64,000 nucleotides of DNA from Shewanella gelidimarina (GTDB taxonomy: Bacteria; Pseudomonadota; Gammaproteobacteria; Enterobacterales; Shewanellaceae): positions 1 to 64,000 of the forward strand of contig NZ_JAKIKW010000002.1 of assembly GCF_023283945.1 (NCBI RefSeq), written 5' to 3'. Made by a program: the position numbers and the translations under genes. Under the pieces are notes generated by a model, which saw only the letters and a program-made list of their open reading frames with translations, made no database searches and was not told the DNA's origin. Of the stretch, positions 1 through 8,029 are shown in pieces. Positions within the stretch are counted from its first letter, which is position 1, and each line of letters begins with the position of its first letter.

Positions 1-110
1 GTGCTGGGTAACAGAATACGCCTTAGTGGAGGCTTGAGCCGTATGCAGTGAAAGTTGCACGTCCGGTTCTTAGGAGGGCGGTACTTGGTGACAAGTGCCG
101 CCTATCCGAC
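1..110 (+). mobile_element. Group II intron, 3' end (domains V and VI)
   Basis: Positions 36-69 form a 34-nt domain V hairpin: it opens with GAGCCGTATG, has a GAAA-type loop and closes with CGTCCGGTTC. This is the catalytic core of bacterial group II introns. Positions 76-102 form a second stem (GGCGGTACTT paired with AAGTGCCGCC) with the features of domain VI, and the intron should end near 110 at CTATCCGAC. The reverse transcriptase and the 5' part lie before the window. The domain V match is directly visible; the exact 3' splice site is inferred. Confidence 0.88.
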
Positions 111-203
111 AGAAATGAGCTACGTAAGCAGAGAGGAAATGAAGCCGATTTACAGAAATCGATACTTTGCTTTGAGATGATCGCTGCTAACTTATTCAGC
201 TGA
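111..203 (+). pseudogene. 3' exon of the gene interrupted by the group II intron
   Basis: Directly after the inferred intron end, one frame runs open for 30 codons to TGA at 201-203 and reads like a natural C-terminus (RNELRKQRGN... ending MIAANLFS). A rho-independent terminator follows at 231-252, as expected for the end of a transcription unit. I infer that the intron sits inside a protein gene, splitting it. The host gene cannot be named from 30 residues. If the intron splices, the gene may still be functional. Confidence 0.5.
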
Positions 204-230
204 AAAATGATAATCCCCAGAGACAATAAA

Positions 231-252
231 GGTCAGCATCTGCTGACCTTTC
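231..252 (+). terminator. Rho-independent terminator
   Basis: A perfect 8-bp stem GGTCAGCA/TGCTGACC with a 2-base loop, followed by TTTCATTTTT. It lies just after the broken exon and before the convergent DUF1272 gene. Confidence 0.6.
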
Positions 253-305
253 ATTTTTCGCTGTCTGTATCTCTAACAGTACCTTTATCTCTAAATTAAG
301 CTTGG

Positions 306-527
306 CTAACTGAAGAGGGTATTTTTAAGCTCTGCTGCTGGGATCTTAAACGGTTCTATTAATCTTGGTGGCCTAAGGACTAAGGCGCCTTGGCAATTAC
401 TGCAGGTGAAATGCATTTTTTCACTACAGCTCTTACAGTAAGTGCATTCGAATGAGCAGATATAAGCGACCTCTTTTCGGGCCAGCTTGGTTTTACAGTG
501 TTCGCACTCAGTCTTCATTCTCAACAT
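306..527 (-). CDS. DUF1272 family small zinc-ribbon-like protein
   Basis: A 73-residue protein with eight cysteines in pairs (C8/C11, C24/C28, C31/C34, C42/C45), the pattern of DUF1272, a small family presumed to bind two zinc ions; its function is unknown. The frame extends upstream to an ATG at 599, but I start at 527 because AGGGAG lies 8 bases upstream there, and family members begin right before the first Cys pair. It lies 90 bases downstream of the TetR-family gene on the same strand and could share its transcript. The C-terminal tail (ALVLRPPRLIEP) is typical of the family. Confidence 0.8.
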   Translation of the reverse strand: MLRMKTECEHCKTKLARKEVAYICSFECTYCKSCSEKMHFTCSNCQGALVLRPPRLIEPFKIPAAELKNTLFS

Positions 528-617
528 AAATTCACTCCCTTGAATAACGTCTTTAAATTTAATTCTACAGCGGTGGTAACAAGGATTAATCTCTTCCATG
601 AGCTTGTCACATATTAT

Positions 618-1190
618 TTAGGCTCTCATGGCATTCCAAAACATGGAAAAGCTCGCCTGTTTGTGGGCTACATCTTTCCACCTATCAGGGTGGTCTAGAA
701 AGTATCTGGTCGCGGCCAAGTATTGTCCGTGACAACTTTCTAACATCAATGGTAGTGGAAAATTAGCTAAGATGCCTAATTTTTGTCCTTGAATAATTAG
801 CTCACCCATAAAGCTAAGGATGCCGTTCATCGCTTGTTGCCTTATCTCAGAAGCGATAGAGGGAGACATTGAATACTGCTGGAAAAACTCCTGCTTTAGC
901 GGGTGTGCTATTGCCCAATCAATAGCAACTTGCCACAGGTGTTCTGCATCAAGCTTTAGGTCTCCTTTACTGCTCATTTGTGACTTGATTGCAGAAGCAA
1001 ACTCTTGCTTTATTGAGATGAAAAGATGGTTCATCAGTAAATCTTTTGACGCAAAATGGTGAAACAGCGTCCCGGTAGCGACCCCTGCCGTTTTGGCTAT
1101 TGAGGCGGTAGACGTCGCATAAAACCCCTGGCTGACAAACAGTGTCAGCGCAGTGTCTAATATGGCTTGTTTTTTATCTATACGGCTCAT
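618..1190 (-). CDS. TetR/AcrR family transcriptional regulator
   Basis: A 190-residue repressor-type protein. Residues 8-55 form the TetR DNA-binding domain, including the recognition-helix region (GVATGTLFHHFASKDLL). The C-terminal two thirds is helical and variable, as expected for the ligand-binding and dimer domain. It lies 20 bases downstream of the aldehyde dehydrogenase gene on the same strand, so the two probably form an operon. The perfect palindrome at 2670-2685 in front of that gene is the likely operator, giving a self-regulated pair. The inducer is unknown; an aldehyde or fatty acyl compound is a reasonable guess. Confidence 0.88.
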   Translation of the reverse strand: MSRIDKKQAILDTALTLFVSQGFYATSTASIAKTAGVATGTLFHHFASKDLLMNHLFISIKQEFASAIKSQMSSKGDLKLDAEHLWQVAIDWAIAHPLKQEFFQQYSMSPSIASEIRQQAMNGILSFMGELIIQGQKLGILANFPLPLMLESCHGQYLAATRYFLDHPDRWKDVAHKQASFSMFWNAMRA

Positions 1191-1210
1191 AAAAACGATT
1201 ACCTTGGTGC

Positions 1211-2638
1211 TTAACGCAAGAAGAATTTTACCAATAGATTTTGTAACCAGCCGCCATAAGGAGGGTGGATCAGTTTACCGGTATTAAAATACTTACCGCG
1301 CTTTAGGATAGTTTTAGCATGGCTAAAGGTTTGAAAGCCTTCTTTACCATGGTAGTGCCCCATACCTGAGGGACCAACACCGCCAAAGGGGGCATCTTCT
1401 GCAGCAACATGAAATACCGTTTCATTGATACAAACGCCTCCCGAATGGGTATGGGTCATGACTTGCTGCTGGGTGTTTTTATCGAAACTCATCAAGTACA
1501 GCGCTAAGGGACGCGGACGTTGATTAATGTAGCTAATTGCTTCTTGCAAATTGTCATAAGGGATAACGGGTAATAGTGGGCCGAATATCTCATCTTGCAG
1601 TAATAGCATGTCATCGGTTGCGCCAGTGATAAGCTGAGTTGGCACTTTTTGATGTTCGATGTTAATCGCTTCATCATTGGCACTCATCACGGTAGCCCCT
1701 TTGGCTTTAGCGTCTTCGAGAACCAGCATTATTCGGTCAAATTGGCGTTGGTTAATAATGCTGCCGTAGTCTTTGTTGTCACTGACTTGGCCATACATTT
1801 TAATGAATTTTCGTTTGTAGGCTCGCACAAAATCGTTAAGTTTTTCACTTGGAACCAATACGTAATCAGGTGCAACACATATCTGGCCAGAGTTGAGGCA
1901 TTTACCATAGATCATTCGTTCGACGGCAGTGTCCATGTCGATATCATCGGCAACAATCACCGGTGACTTTCCGCCAAGTTCAAGGGTCACTGGCGTCAGG
2001 TTTTGTGCCGCACTGCGCATTACGTGGCGACCGACGGTGGTTGAACCGGTAAATAATAGGTGGTCAAACGGCAGCGATGAAAACTCGGCGGCAACATCGG
2101 CTTCGCCTTCAATGCAGGCAACATGGTTTTGATCAAAAATACTGGCAAGCATTGCGGTGAGAACGGTATTGGTTTCTGGGGTAAATTCAGACAGTTTTAT
2201 CATCGCTCTGTTACCCGCAGCAAGTGCTGTGATAAGCGGGCCGACAGACAACATGACTGGAAAATTCCACGGTACAATAATACCGACGACGCCAAGTGGC
2301 TGGTATTGCACTTTAATACTGGCTGGAGCCAGCAATAATCCCGCATGACGACGGCTTGGTTTCATCCACTTTTTCAAATGCTTTATGCTGTAATTGATAT
2401 TGTTAACACAGGGCATGATGTCAGAAATAATGCTGTCATCCACTGAACGATGACCATAGTCCCGATTCAATGCTTGTACTAGCTGTTCTTGATAGCTCAA
2501 AATGGCTTTTTTAAGACTTTTCAGGTGCTCGATTCTTGCCTCATAAGAGGGAGAAGGGTCTGCAAGGTAGTGAGTACGTTGATTGACTAAGACTTGAGAC
2601 AGAGGCAATGCTGTTTGGGCTTGAATAGGCATGTTCAT
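1211..2638 (-). CDS. Coniferyl-aldehyde-dehydrogenase-type NAD(P)+ aldehyde dehydrogenase
   Basis: A 475-residue member of the aldehyde dehydrogenase superfamily, oxidising an aldehyde to its acid with NAD(P)+. It has the Rossmann/cofactor motif (VPWNFP), the general-base Glu in LELGGKS, and the catalytic Cys in SGQICVAPDY. Length, the lack of an N-terminal extension and the C-terminal hydrophobic end (GGWLQNLLVKFF) fit the coniferyl aldehyde dehydrogenase (CalB-like) branch, which overlaps with fatty-aldehyde dehydrogenases. The real substrate cannot be read from sequence. It is first in an operon with the TetR gene. Confidence 0.88.
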   Translation of the reverse strand: MNMPIQAQTALPLSQVLVNQRTHYLADPSPSYEARIEHLKSLKKAILSYQEQLVQALNRDYGHRSVDDSIISDIMPCVNNINYSIKHLKKWMKPSRRHAGLLLAPASIKVQYQPLGVVGIIVPWNFPVMLSVGPLITALAAGNRAMIKLSEFTPETNTVLTAMLASIFDQNHVACIEGEADVAAEFSSLPFDHLLFTGSTTVGRHVMRSAAQNLTPVTLELGGKSPVIVADDIDMDTAVERMIYGKCLNSGQICVAPDYVLVPSEKLNDFVRAYKRKFIKMYGQVSDNKDYGSIINQRQFDRIMLVLEDAKAKGATVMSANDEAINIEHQKVPTQLITGATDDMLLLQDEIFGPLLPVIPYDNLQEAISYINQRPRPLALYLMSFDKNTQQQVMTHTHSGGVCINETVFHVAAEDAPFGGVGPSGMGHYHGKEGFQTFSHAKTILKRGKYFNTGKLIHPPYGGWLQNLLVKFFLR

Positions 2639-2669
2639 TTACGAAGCTCCTGAAGTGTATTAATTAACC

Positions 2670-2685
2670 GACTGATTAGTCAGTC
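2670..2685. promoter_or_regulatory. Palindromic operator, probable TetR binding site
   Basis: GACTGATTAGTCAGTC has perfect 6-base arms around TTAG. It lies 32 bp upstream of the aldehyde dehydrogenase start. Palindromes of this type (TGACTGAC/GTCAGTCA) are typical of TetR-family operators; its use by the neighbouring regulator is inferred. Confidence 0.7.
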
Positions 2686-2730
2686 TGATACTAATCCACT
2701 TTTGTTAAAAGGTCAAATATTCGTTTACTT

Positions 2731-2746
2731 TGTGAGCGAGATCAAC
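2731..2746 (+). promoter_or_regulatory. Possible CRP-type site
   Basis: TGTGA-N6-TCAAC resembles the CRP consensus TGTGA-N6-TCACA with two mismatches in the right arm. It is about 110 bp before the SpoIIAA-like/UspA genes. Weak; offered only as a candidate. Confidence 0.3.
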
Positions 2747-2854
2747 TCGACTTCGCTAAACTTCACTAGAATGAAATATGGACTGTTTTGAAGATTGCTC
2801 TTTAACGCTATCGTTAAAAGCCCTCTTTAATAGCTAACCTCTAAGGAGATTAAG

Positions 2855-3235
2855 GTGAGTGATAAAAGACACGGAATATCAATTGGAATTGAGCGCTTAG
2901 ATAACCAGTTCTATTTGAACTTGGTTGCGAAGGGCAAACTTACACATCAAGACTATCAATATATGGTGCCACTGCTTGAGTCCGCTTTAGCGGGGGTTGA
3001 GCATCCTGAAATCAATGTCCTCGCCGATTTGACCGAACTCGATGGTTGGGAATTAAGAGCGGCATGGGATGATCTTAAGCTAGGCTTGGCTCATGGACGT
3101 GCTTTTAAAAAGATAGCGATTGTCGGAGAGGGAAATTTGCAACAATGGATGGCGAAAGTTACAGATTGGTTTACCCCTTATGACGCTAAGTTTTTTGAGA
3201 GCACTACTGAAGCACATCAGTGGTTAAAAGACTAA
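2855..3235 (+). CDS. SpoIIAA-like (STAS-fold) protein
   Basis: A 126-residue protein with a GTG start preceded by AAGGAG at 2843-2848. The whole length fits the SpoIIAA-like family (PF11964 type): an N-terminal beta strand region (LDNQFYLNLVAKGKLTHQDY), a central strand with INVLADLTELDGWELRAAWDD, and IAIVGEGNLQQWM. These proteins are distant relatives of anti-sigma antagonists. Their role is poorly defined, and many sit with stress genes. Here two universal stress protein genes follow at once, which suggests a common stress or starvation operon. Confidence 0.8.
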   Translation: MSDKRHGISIGIERLDNQFYLNLVAKGKLTHQDYQYMVPLLESALAGVEHPEINVLADLTELDGWELRAAWDDLKLGLAHGRAFKKIAIVGEGNLQQWMAKVTDWFTPYDAKFFESTTEAHQWLKD

Positions 3236-3306
3236 AATTAATCTTGTTATCGTTAGGCGTGCAGCATCTGTGCTAACGGACTAAACAACGTTTGGAGGAA
3301 TTAGTT

Positions 3307-3738
3307 ATGCGTACTCGTCAAATATTATGCCCAACAGACTTTTCTGAAACGGCCTCTCATGCGCTTAAATATGCGATTGAAATGGCTAACCTTTACCATG
3401 TCGGATTGCGACTTGTTCATGTCATTGATCAGCCTGTAGGCTTAGAGAACTACCAAATACTCACTGTTACGCCAGAAGAGCTCGCCCAAAGTATGGAGGA
3501 ATCTGCTGCAACGCAAATGCATTCGTTGCTGTCAGATCTTAAGAGTGAACTGTCAGTGGAAAGTGTTATACGCCATGGCGTAGCGTCCGAGCAGATCCTT
3601 AAAGAGGCGGAAGTATCAGAAGCTGGCATGATTGTTATTGCTAGCCATGGTCGTTCAGGACTGGCGCACTTTCTACATACTAATGTGGCTGAAGCGGTGG
3701 CTAATGGTGCTATATGTCCAGTATTGGTGGTTAAGTAA
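3307..3738 (+). CDS. Universal stress protein, UspA family (copy 1)
   Basis: A 143-residue single-domain Usp protein. I start at the ATG at 3307, with GGAGG at 3294-3298, and not at the TTG upstream. It has the family's N-terminal strand (RQILCPTDFSETASHALKYA) and C-terminal motif (VIASHGRSGLAHFL...CPVLVV). In ATP-binding Usps the loop ends in G-[ST]; here that position is TN, so nucleotide binding by the usual motif looks lost. It is paralogous to the next gene. Usps help cells through starvation, oxidative or respiratory stress. Confidence 0.9.
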   Translation: MRTRQILCPTDFSETASHALKYAIEMANLYHVGLRLVHVIDQPVGLENYQILTVTPEELAQSMEESAATQMHSLLSDLKSELSVESVIRHGVASEQILKEAEVSEAGMIVIASHGRSGLAHFLHTNVAEAVANGAICPVLVVK

Positions 3739-3790
3739 CTAATACGATTAACATTGCGGCTAAGGTGTTAAATTCGATTAAGGAGTCGCT

Positions 3791-4234
3791 ATGCGATCTC
3801 GTCAAATATTATGTCCTACAGACTTTTCTATCACGGCGTCGCATGCGCTAAGTTATGCGGTGGAAATGGCTAATTTATATGGGGTTGGTGTTCGGTTGTT
3901 ACACGTAGTGAGTGAACCATTCAGTGATCATCATTATGGGCTAGCGGTAGAGTCTGTTACTGAACTTGAGCAACAGATAACCTCGTTTGCGACTGAAAGC
4001 TTAATGAAAATTCAGCTCGAAGTGCAGCAAGAGCTTAATGCAGGGCTGACCGTTAAAACCGTTATTCGCAGTGGACTGGTACTAAGAGAAATTCTGGCGG
4101 AAGCGGAGGAAGGCGAGATTGGTATGATTGTTATTGCGAGTCATGGACGACAGGGGATTTCGCATCTGCTCAATCCCAATATCGGCGAAGCTTTAGCTTA
4201 TAAAGCAAAGTGCCCAGTATTAGTGGTTAAATAA
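3791..4234 (+). CDS. Universal stress protein, UspA family (copy 2)
   Basis: A 147-residue Usp protein, a tandem paralogue of the preceding gene: the first 15 residues are nearly the same (RSRQILCPTDFSITASHAL), and AAGGAG precedes the ATG at 3791. The C-terminal motif reads SHGRQGISHLLNPNIGEAL, so the canonical G-x9-G-[ST] phosphate loop is altered here as well, to NPN. The pair probably arose by duplication and may form homo- or heterodimers. Operon membership with 2855 and 3307 is inferred from the 50-70 bp spacings. Confidence 0.9.
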   Translation: MRSRQILCPTDFSITASHALSYAVEMANLYGVGVRLLHVVSEPFSDHHYGLAVESVTELEQQITSFATESLMKIQLEVQQELNAGLTVKTVIRSGLVLREILAEAEEGEIGMIVIASHGRQGISHLLNPNIGEALAYKAKCPVLVVK

Positions 4235-4275
4235 GCCCTCTTACGTGGATTAGAAGGCGCTATGTTATTTATCGC

Positions 4276-4857
4276 TTAAAAGCTCGATCCTGGCTGAGTT
4301 AAAAAGGCTATTTCGGCCTCAGTAGAGCTGCGTTCTAAAATAGCATTGCGATGTGGGTAGCGACCAAACTGCTCAATAATAGCTTTATGTCGACGCTCAA
4401 ATTCGAGATTGCCTTGCGCCGCTTCACGACTGAACAATCGCATCGCAACCTCATGTATCGGTAGCGACTCACTGTGCATATATGGCATTAATAAAAACGG
4501 CACTTGCTTGGCTTTCAGTTCGCTATCACTATTTAAGGCGACGGCCTCTTGTGCTAATACTAGGGCAATAGGATCCGCTGCAAAAGATTGTGGCGTGTCT
4601 CGGTAGATATTACGCGAGAATTGATCTAACACGATAATCTCGGCAAGACGCCCCTCTGGAGTTGCTCGCCAATGGTAGAGTTCACCGGCCATGGCTTGAG
4701 TTAGAACTGCTTCGAATCGCTGCTTAATCAAGGCGTCAAACTCTGTGTCTTTTACCCACCATAGTTTCGGCTCAATTTCTTCAAACCAAAAAGTCAGGAT
4801 GGTATTGGGTGTCACAGGCGTTTGCTCTGCTAATGGATGACTGTTTTGTGGGCTCAT
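4276..4857 (-). CDS. DUF924 family protein
   Basis: A 193-residue protein matching DUF924: TILTFWFEE at the N-terminus, the LAEIIVLDQFSRNIYRDTPQSFAAD centre, and the FGRYPHRNAIL segment near the C-terminus. The family is all-helical (TPR-like fold) and has no settled biochemical role. The start lies immediately after the stop of the large PH-domain protein (TAA at 4860-4862), with GGATAT inside the end of that gene as ribosome site, so the two are translationally coupled and form one operon. Confidence 0.88.
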   Translation of the reverse strand: MSPQNSHPLAEQTPVTPNTILTFWFEEIEPKLWWVKDTEFDALIKQRFEAVLTQAMAGELYHWRATPEGRLAEIIVLDQFSRNIYRDTPQSFAADPIALVLAQEAVALNSDSELKAKQVPFLLMPYMHSESLPIHEVAMRLFSREAAQGNLEFERRHKAIIEQFGRYPHRNAILERSSTEAEIAFLTQPGSSF

Positions 4858-4859
4858 AA

Positions 4860-6368
4860 TTATATCCAGTTGCGGTGATCATTGTGAATAAGTGTAAGAG
4901 AGCGCTCGGCGATATGGCGGGCATCTTCCACTGTTATATAGGGTAGCTTAATATTGCCACTGGCAAGCCCAATTTCTAAATTAGCCAGCTGACTGCGCTT
5001 TTGATTCGGGCTTTGGGTAATGGCGACATGCTGTACTTTGGTTAACGCGATAAGTTGCCAGCTATGGCCTAATAGACCAGAATGGAACCAAAGATTATCA
5101 CCTTCTATTACATAGCCATATTGGCGATATCTAAGATAGATCCCTAAGCAAAAAACACTTGCCCCGACCCACAATATCTCAGTAAAAATATCCAAACCGT
5201 GGAAGTAAGTATTGATAGCCGGAACTAATAAAGGCAACCACCCACGGCGCCAAAACCAACCTAGATTAATATGTTGATAGCGACGGGGTAACTGGGTCGA
5301 TGTCGCTTCAATACCTTTAAGCTTGGGGAGTAGCTCAAGAATATTATTACGATTCATTGAGGGCACTAACATATTGTTACTGCCTCGATGCTCAACTTCA
5401 TGACCTTTCACTTGCTGAAAGTACAGGGTCCATAATTTAAAAAGTCGACCCACTAGTGGCTGATAAAACTTAACCACCTGAATACGCTTTATAGCCAATG
5501 CATCGTTTTGTTTGGCGATAATGCCACCGGTGCGATGTAACGTATTGCCACTGCGGGTTAAGCGATAGGGAGAGTATTTAAGGACTGCGGACGCTATAGA
5601 GAGTAATGAAAACAGTAAGTAGAATAGCGCCAACGTAAACATCGCGAATGCCAACTGCAACACCATGCTAACGGCGATATTGGTATCATACCAAGCCCAA
5701 AATGATTGCATCGATTGCAGGTTTTCCATCGACTCCCAATCTAGCTGGCCAAAAATAGGCCCAAGAATAACGGCCAACCAAATTGCGTTATTTTGATATA
5801 GGCCAAATAGCACCAACTCTTTTAGGCTTTTACGGGCAACTATATTGTGTTGATTCTCTGAATGTTCATTGGCGCTAGCCTCAGAGTTTGCGGTTTGGCT
5901 GTGCTGATCCTGCTCTGTCATTAAGCGCTTTTTTAACGCCAATGCCTCTTTGTAATCGAGTGCTGAAAGCTCAGCTTCATTGCCTTTTGAGCCTGCGGTT
6001 TCAACCACAATGCTATAAAGCCCCATTGGGCGAAAATATAACGGCTGTTGTAAGCGCACATTCTGAATTTTATTGAAGGGGATTTCATCGACTTTTTTAA
6101 AGATGACACCATGTTTAATATTGAGCTTATCCTTGTCAATTTTAAATCTAAACTTTAGCCATTGCAGCACACTGTAAATAAGAATACTCAACACACTCAG
6201 TACGGCGACCACAATCACCCAAGGGCTACTGAATCCCTGATTCCAACCAGTGTAAACCACAGGGATTAACGCATAGCCACTGCTAAAGACCTGTTTAATA
6301 GCAAACAGGGTAAAGCTAATAACAGACCAAGCCGACAGCGATGACCACTGTGAAAACTTATTGGTCAT
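4860..6368 (-). CDS. Large PH-domain membrane protein, YdbT-like
   Basis: A 502-residue membrane protein with repeated bacterial PH (bPH2, formerly DUF304) domains separated by pairs of membrane segments. The first PH block is near residues 65-150 (LNIKHGVIFKKVDEIPFNKIQNVRLQQPL), another follows YRLTRSGNTLHRTGGIIAKQNDALAIKRIQVV, and a third near the C-terminus has YGYVIEGDNLWFHSGLLG. E. coli and Bacillus YdbT proteins have this plan and are encoded beside the smaller YdbS partner, as here. Function is not established; a membrane complex is likely. Its start overlaps the end of the upstream gene by 11 bases. Confidence 0.85.
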   Translation of the reverse strand: MTNKFSQWSSLSAWSVISFTLFAIKQVFSSGYALIPVVYTGWNQGFSSPWVIVVAVLSVLSILIYSVLQWLKFRFKIDKDKLNIKHGVIFKKVDEIPFNKIQNVRLQQPLYFRPMGLYSIVVETAGSKGNEAELSALDYKEALALKKRLMTEQDQHSQTANSEASANEHSENQHNIVARKSLKELVLFGLYQNNAIWLAVILGPIFGQLDWESMENLQSMQSFWAWYDTNIAVSMVLQLAFAMFTLALFYLLFSLLSIASAVLKYSPYRLTRSGNTLHRTGGIIAKQNDALAIKRIQVVKFYQPLVGRLFKLWTLYFQQVKGHEVEHRGSNNMLVPSMNRNNILELLPKLKGIEATSTQLPRRYQHINLGWFWRRGWLPLLVPAINTYFHGLDIFTEILWVGASVFCLGIYLRYRQYGYVIEGDNLWFHSGLLGHSWQLIALTKVQHVAITQSPNQKRSQLANLEIGLASGNIKLPYITVEDARHIAERSLTLIHNDHRNWI

Positions 6369-7155
6369 GATGAGCCTCTGCTTGTTTAGTGATGGGCTCT
6401 GGGCTTATAGCATCTGTCTCTGCTGTTATAGCATCAGCCTCTACACTCACATTTTCAACATCAGTCGCTTCAGAACCAGCGGTAATCGTCTCAACCTCAG
6501 AGGTCTGGGGATCGGCTAAATGTGCCTTTGCCGCTTGCGCAAGTAAATGTTGGCGGAGATGTTCAGCAGTGTGTTGCTCAATACCTGGGAGTTCTATTTC
6601 AGCACTGCCACTGCCAGCACTAAAGCACTTTAAAGTGAACAGGTTAAAGTGTCGCTCAAGTGGGCCTTGAGAAAGGCTGACGTGTTGCAGCCGAGAGTAG
6701 GGCAAGGACGTACGTTGTTGCCACCACAAACCTTGCTCCATAATAAACTCATGCTCACAAACCGCGTAGTTAAGCTTTTTTGCTTGTAAATACCTCAGGT
6801 AGGTAATGCTGCTAAGCAACAGTAATAGCGCGGTTAAAACCACAACAGCCATTACGACACTCAATGCACCAGGTAAGATAATTCCTAAGGTTGCACCACT
6901 AAAGATAATTACCGCGACAAATAAGGACTCATAAAGCACCTCTTTATAGTGACGTTCATCAATGGGCTGCAGTGGGATTTGGTCGAACCCTTGCCACTGT
7001 GCTTGGCTGACAGTGTTATGTTGCTGGTAATCTGAGTGCTGTTGATTCAAAGCGCTCATTTGTTGGTTCTGGAGATCAGCTGTTGTAGCATCAGCTTTAG
7101 CCGCTGAAGATGTTGTATCAGTAGCCAAGTGTGAATTTTCCATTTCATTACTCAT
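6358..7155 (-). CDS. Small PH-domain membrane protein, YdbS-like
   Basis: A 265-residue protein with two adjacent membrane segments (about residues 75-120) followed by one bPH2 domain (LNYAVCEHEFIMEQGLWWQQ... SLPYSRLQHVSLSQGPLERHF), the YdbS arrangement. Both ends carry long low-complexity tails rich in Ala, Thr, Gln and Glu: the first 65 residues and the last 50 (repeated ITAETDAI-like units). Those tails are longer than in E. coli YdbS. An ATG 12 bases downstream (7143) is an equally good start. It is the first gene of a three-gene operon with the YdbT-like and DUF924 genes. Confidence 0.83.
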   Translation of the reverse strand: MSNEMENSHLATDTTSSAAKADATTADLQNQQMSALNQQHSDYQQHNTVSQAQWQGFDQIPLQPIDERHYKEVLYESLFVAVIIFSGATLGIILPGALSVVMAVVVLTALLLLLSSITYLRYLQAKKLNYAVCEHEFIMEQGLWWQQRTSLPYSRLQHVSLSQGPLERHFNLFTLKCFSAGSGSAEIELPGIEQHTAEHLRQHLLAQAAKAHLADPQTSEVETITAGSEATDVENVSVEADAITAETDAISPEPITKQAEAHHDQ

Positions 7156-7305
7156 TATATGACGTATGTAAGACGCAGTTCCTCAATCGACTATATCAGT
7201 ATGCAGTGATAAATCACCAGCCTGAGACATATTTGGCTACATTTTGTTTTAGAGATCAAAGGCCATATAATACAAATCAATTACCTTACTGCTTGAGCGA
7301 TATAC

Positions 7306-7602
7306 ATGAACACTGAAAAAGTGGCGTCAAAACAGCAAATAGCCTTTTATCGAAAGCTCTATATTGCTTATCAGATTGAGCATGAGCAGCACAACTTACT
7401 GTCGCTGCATAAGCTGACAAGTATGCCCCGCAGAACCCTGCAAGATGCCATCGCGGCTTTTACCGATCTGGGTATCGAGTGTGAATTTGTACAAGATGGT
7501 GAGCGTAATAATGCTGGCTACTACCGAATTAATGACTGGGGGCCGATCAACTCAGTTTGGGTTGGCGAACACTTAGCGGTAATTGAAGCCGAACTGGGGT
7601 AA
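7306..7602 (+). CDS. Small winged-helix DNA-binding protein
   Basis: A 98-residue protein. Residues 10-70 look like a winged helix: a helix pair (AFYRKLYIAYQIE), the putative recognition region SLHKLTSMPRRTLQDAIAAF, then a wing (FVQDGERNNAGYYRINDWG). I do not recognise a named family beyond this. It is divergent from the PH-domain operon, with about 150 bases between the start codons, and is followed by a strong terminator at 7665-7708, so it is a single-gene unit. Confidence 0.65.
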   Translation: MNTEKVASKQQIAFYRKLYIAYQIEHEQHNLLSLHKLTSMPRRTLQDAIAAFTDLGIECEFVQDGERNNAGYYRINDWGPINSVWVGEHLAVIEAELG

Positions 7603-7664
7603 CTTTACTTCGAAAATCATACTAGCGACTTTGCTCTGCACTGAGTGGCTTGGTTAAACCTCAC

Positions 7665-7708
7665 AAAAGGTACAGTGCAGCGATTAATCGCTGCACTGTA
7701 CCTTTTTT
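7665..7708 (+). terminator. Very strong rho-independent terminator
   Basis: A 17-bp perfect inverted repeat, GGTACAGTGCAGCGATT/AATCGCTGCACTGTACC, covers 7669-7702, is preceded by AAAA and followed by six Ts. It can act on both strands. Confidence 0.9.
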
Positions 7709-7743
7709 GCTTTCTATCTGGTTCGGAGAGCGTTTATCGGAAA

Positions 7744-7835
7744 CATTTTAAGCAAGCATTCAATGTTTCACCACTGGTGGCGCACAACACTTTAAGCAAG
7801 CATTCAATGTTTCACCACTGCAGTGGCGCACAACA
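7744..7835 (+). repeat. Two tandem copies of a ~45-bp sequence
   Basis: Copy 1 starts at 7747 (TTTAAGCAAGCATTCAATG) and copy 2 at 7791 with the same bases. Both end in GGCGCACAACA. They differ mainly by a two-base CA insertion, which turns CCACTGGTGG into the palindrome CCACTGCAGTGG. The open frame over this stretch has no ribosome site and is not counted as a gene. Confidence 0.85.
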
Positions 7836-7904
7836 TTTTGCGGTTAATACTTCAACTCTGTACTAACCGCGGTAACTAATGTTTTGCCAGCGCATAGCTA
7901 ATGC

Positions 7905-7941
7905 AAAATTAACTGTGATTAATTAAGGTAAAATTAACTGT
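7905..7941 (+). promoter_or_regulatory. Direct repeat AAAATTAACTGT x2, possible regulator site
   Basis: AAAATTAACTGT occurs at 7905-7916 and 7930-7941, a spacing of 25 bases. It lies 90-125 bp upstream of the ion channel start, in its likely promoter. The binding protein is unknown. Confidence 0.35.
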
Positions 7942-8029
7942 TACTGATTACACTTCGCGATCCTTGTGCATTAAGGGATAATTAGCTTCTTTTACACATC
8001 TATTTTCGTTCTACTTGAGGGAACTGTAA

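Noticed and set aside
23..226. Leftward 67-codon frame over the group II intron end
   Set aside because: It runs antisense through the structured domain V/VI region; no ribosome site; composition is not protein-like.
7744..7835. CRISPR array
   Set aside because: Only two directly adjacent copies, no spacers of regular length, no cas genes.
7645..7866. Rightward 73-codon frame downstream of the winged-helix gene
   Set aside because: It crosses a strong terminator hairpin and the tandem 45-bp repeat; no ribosome site.
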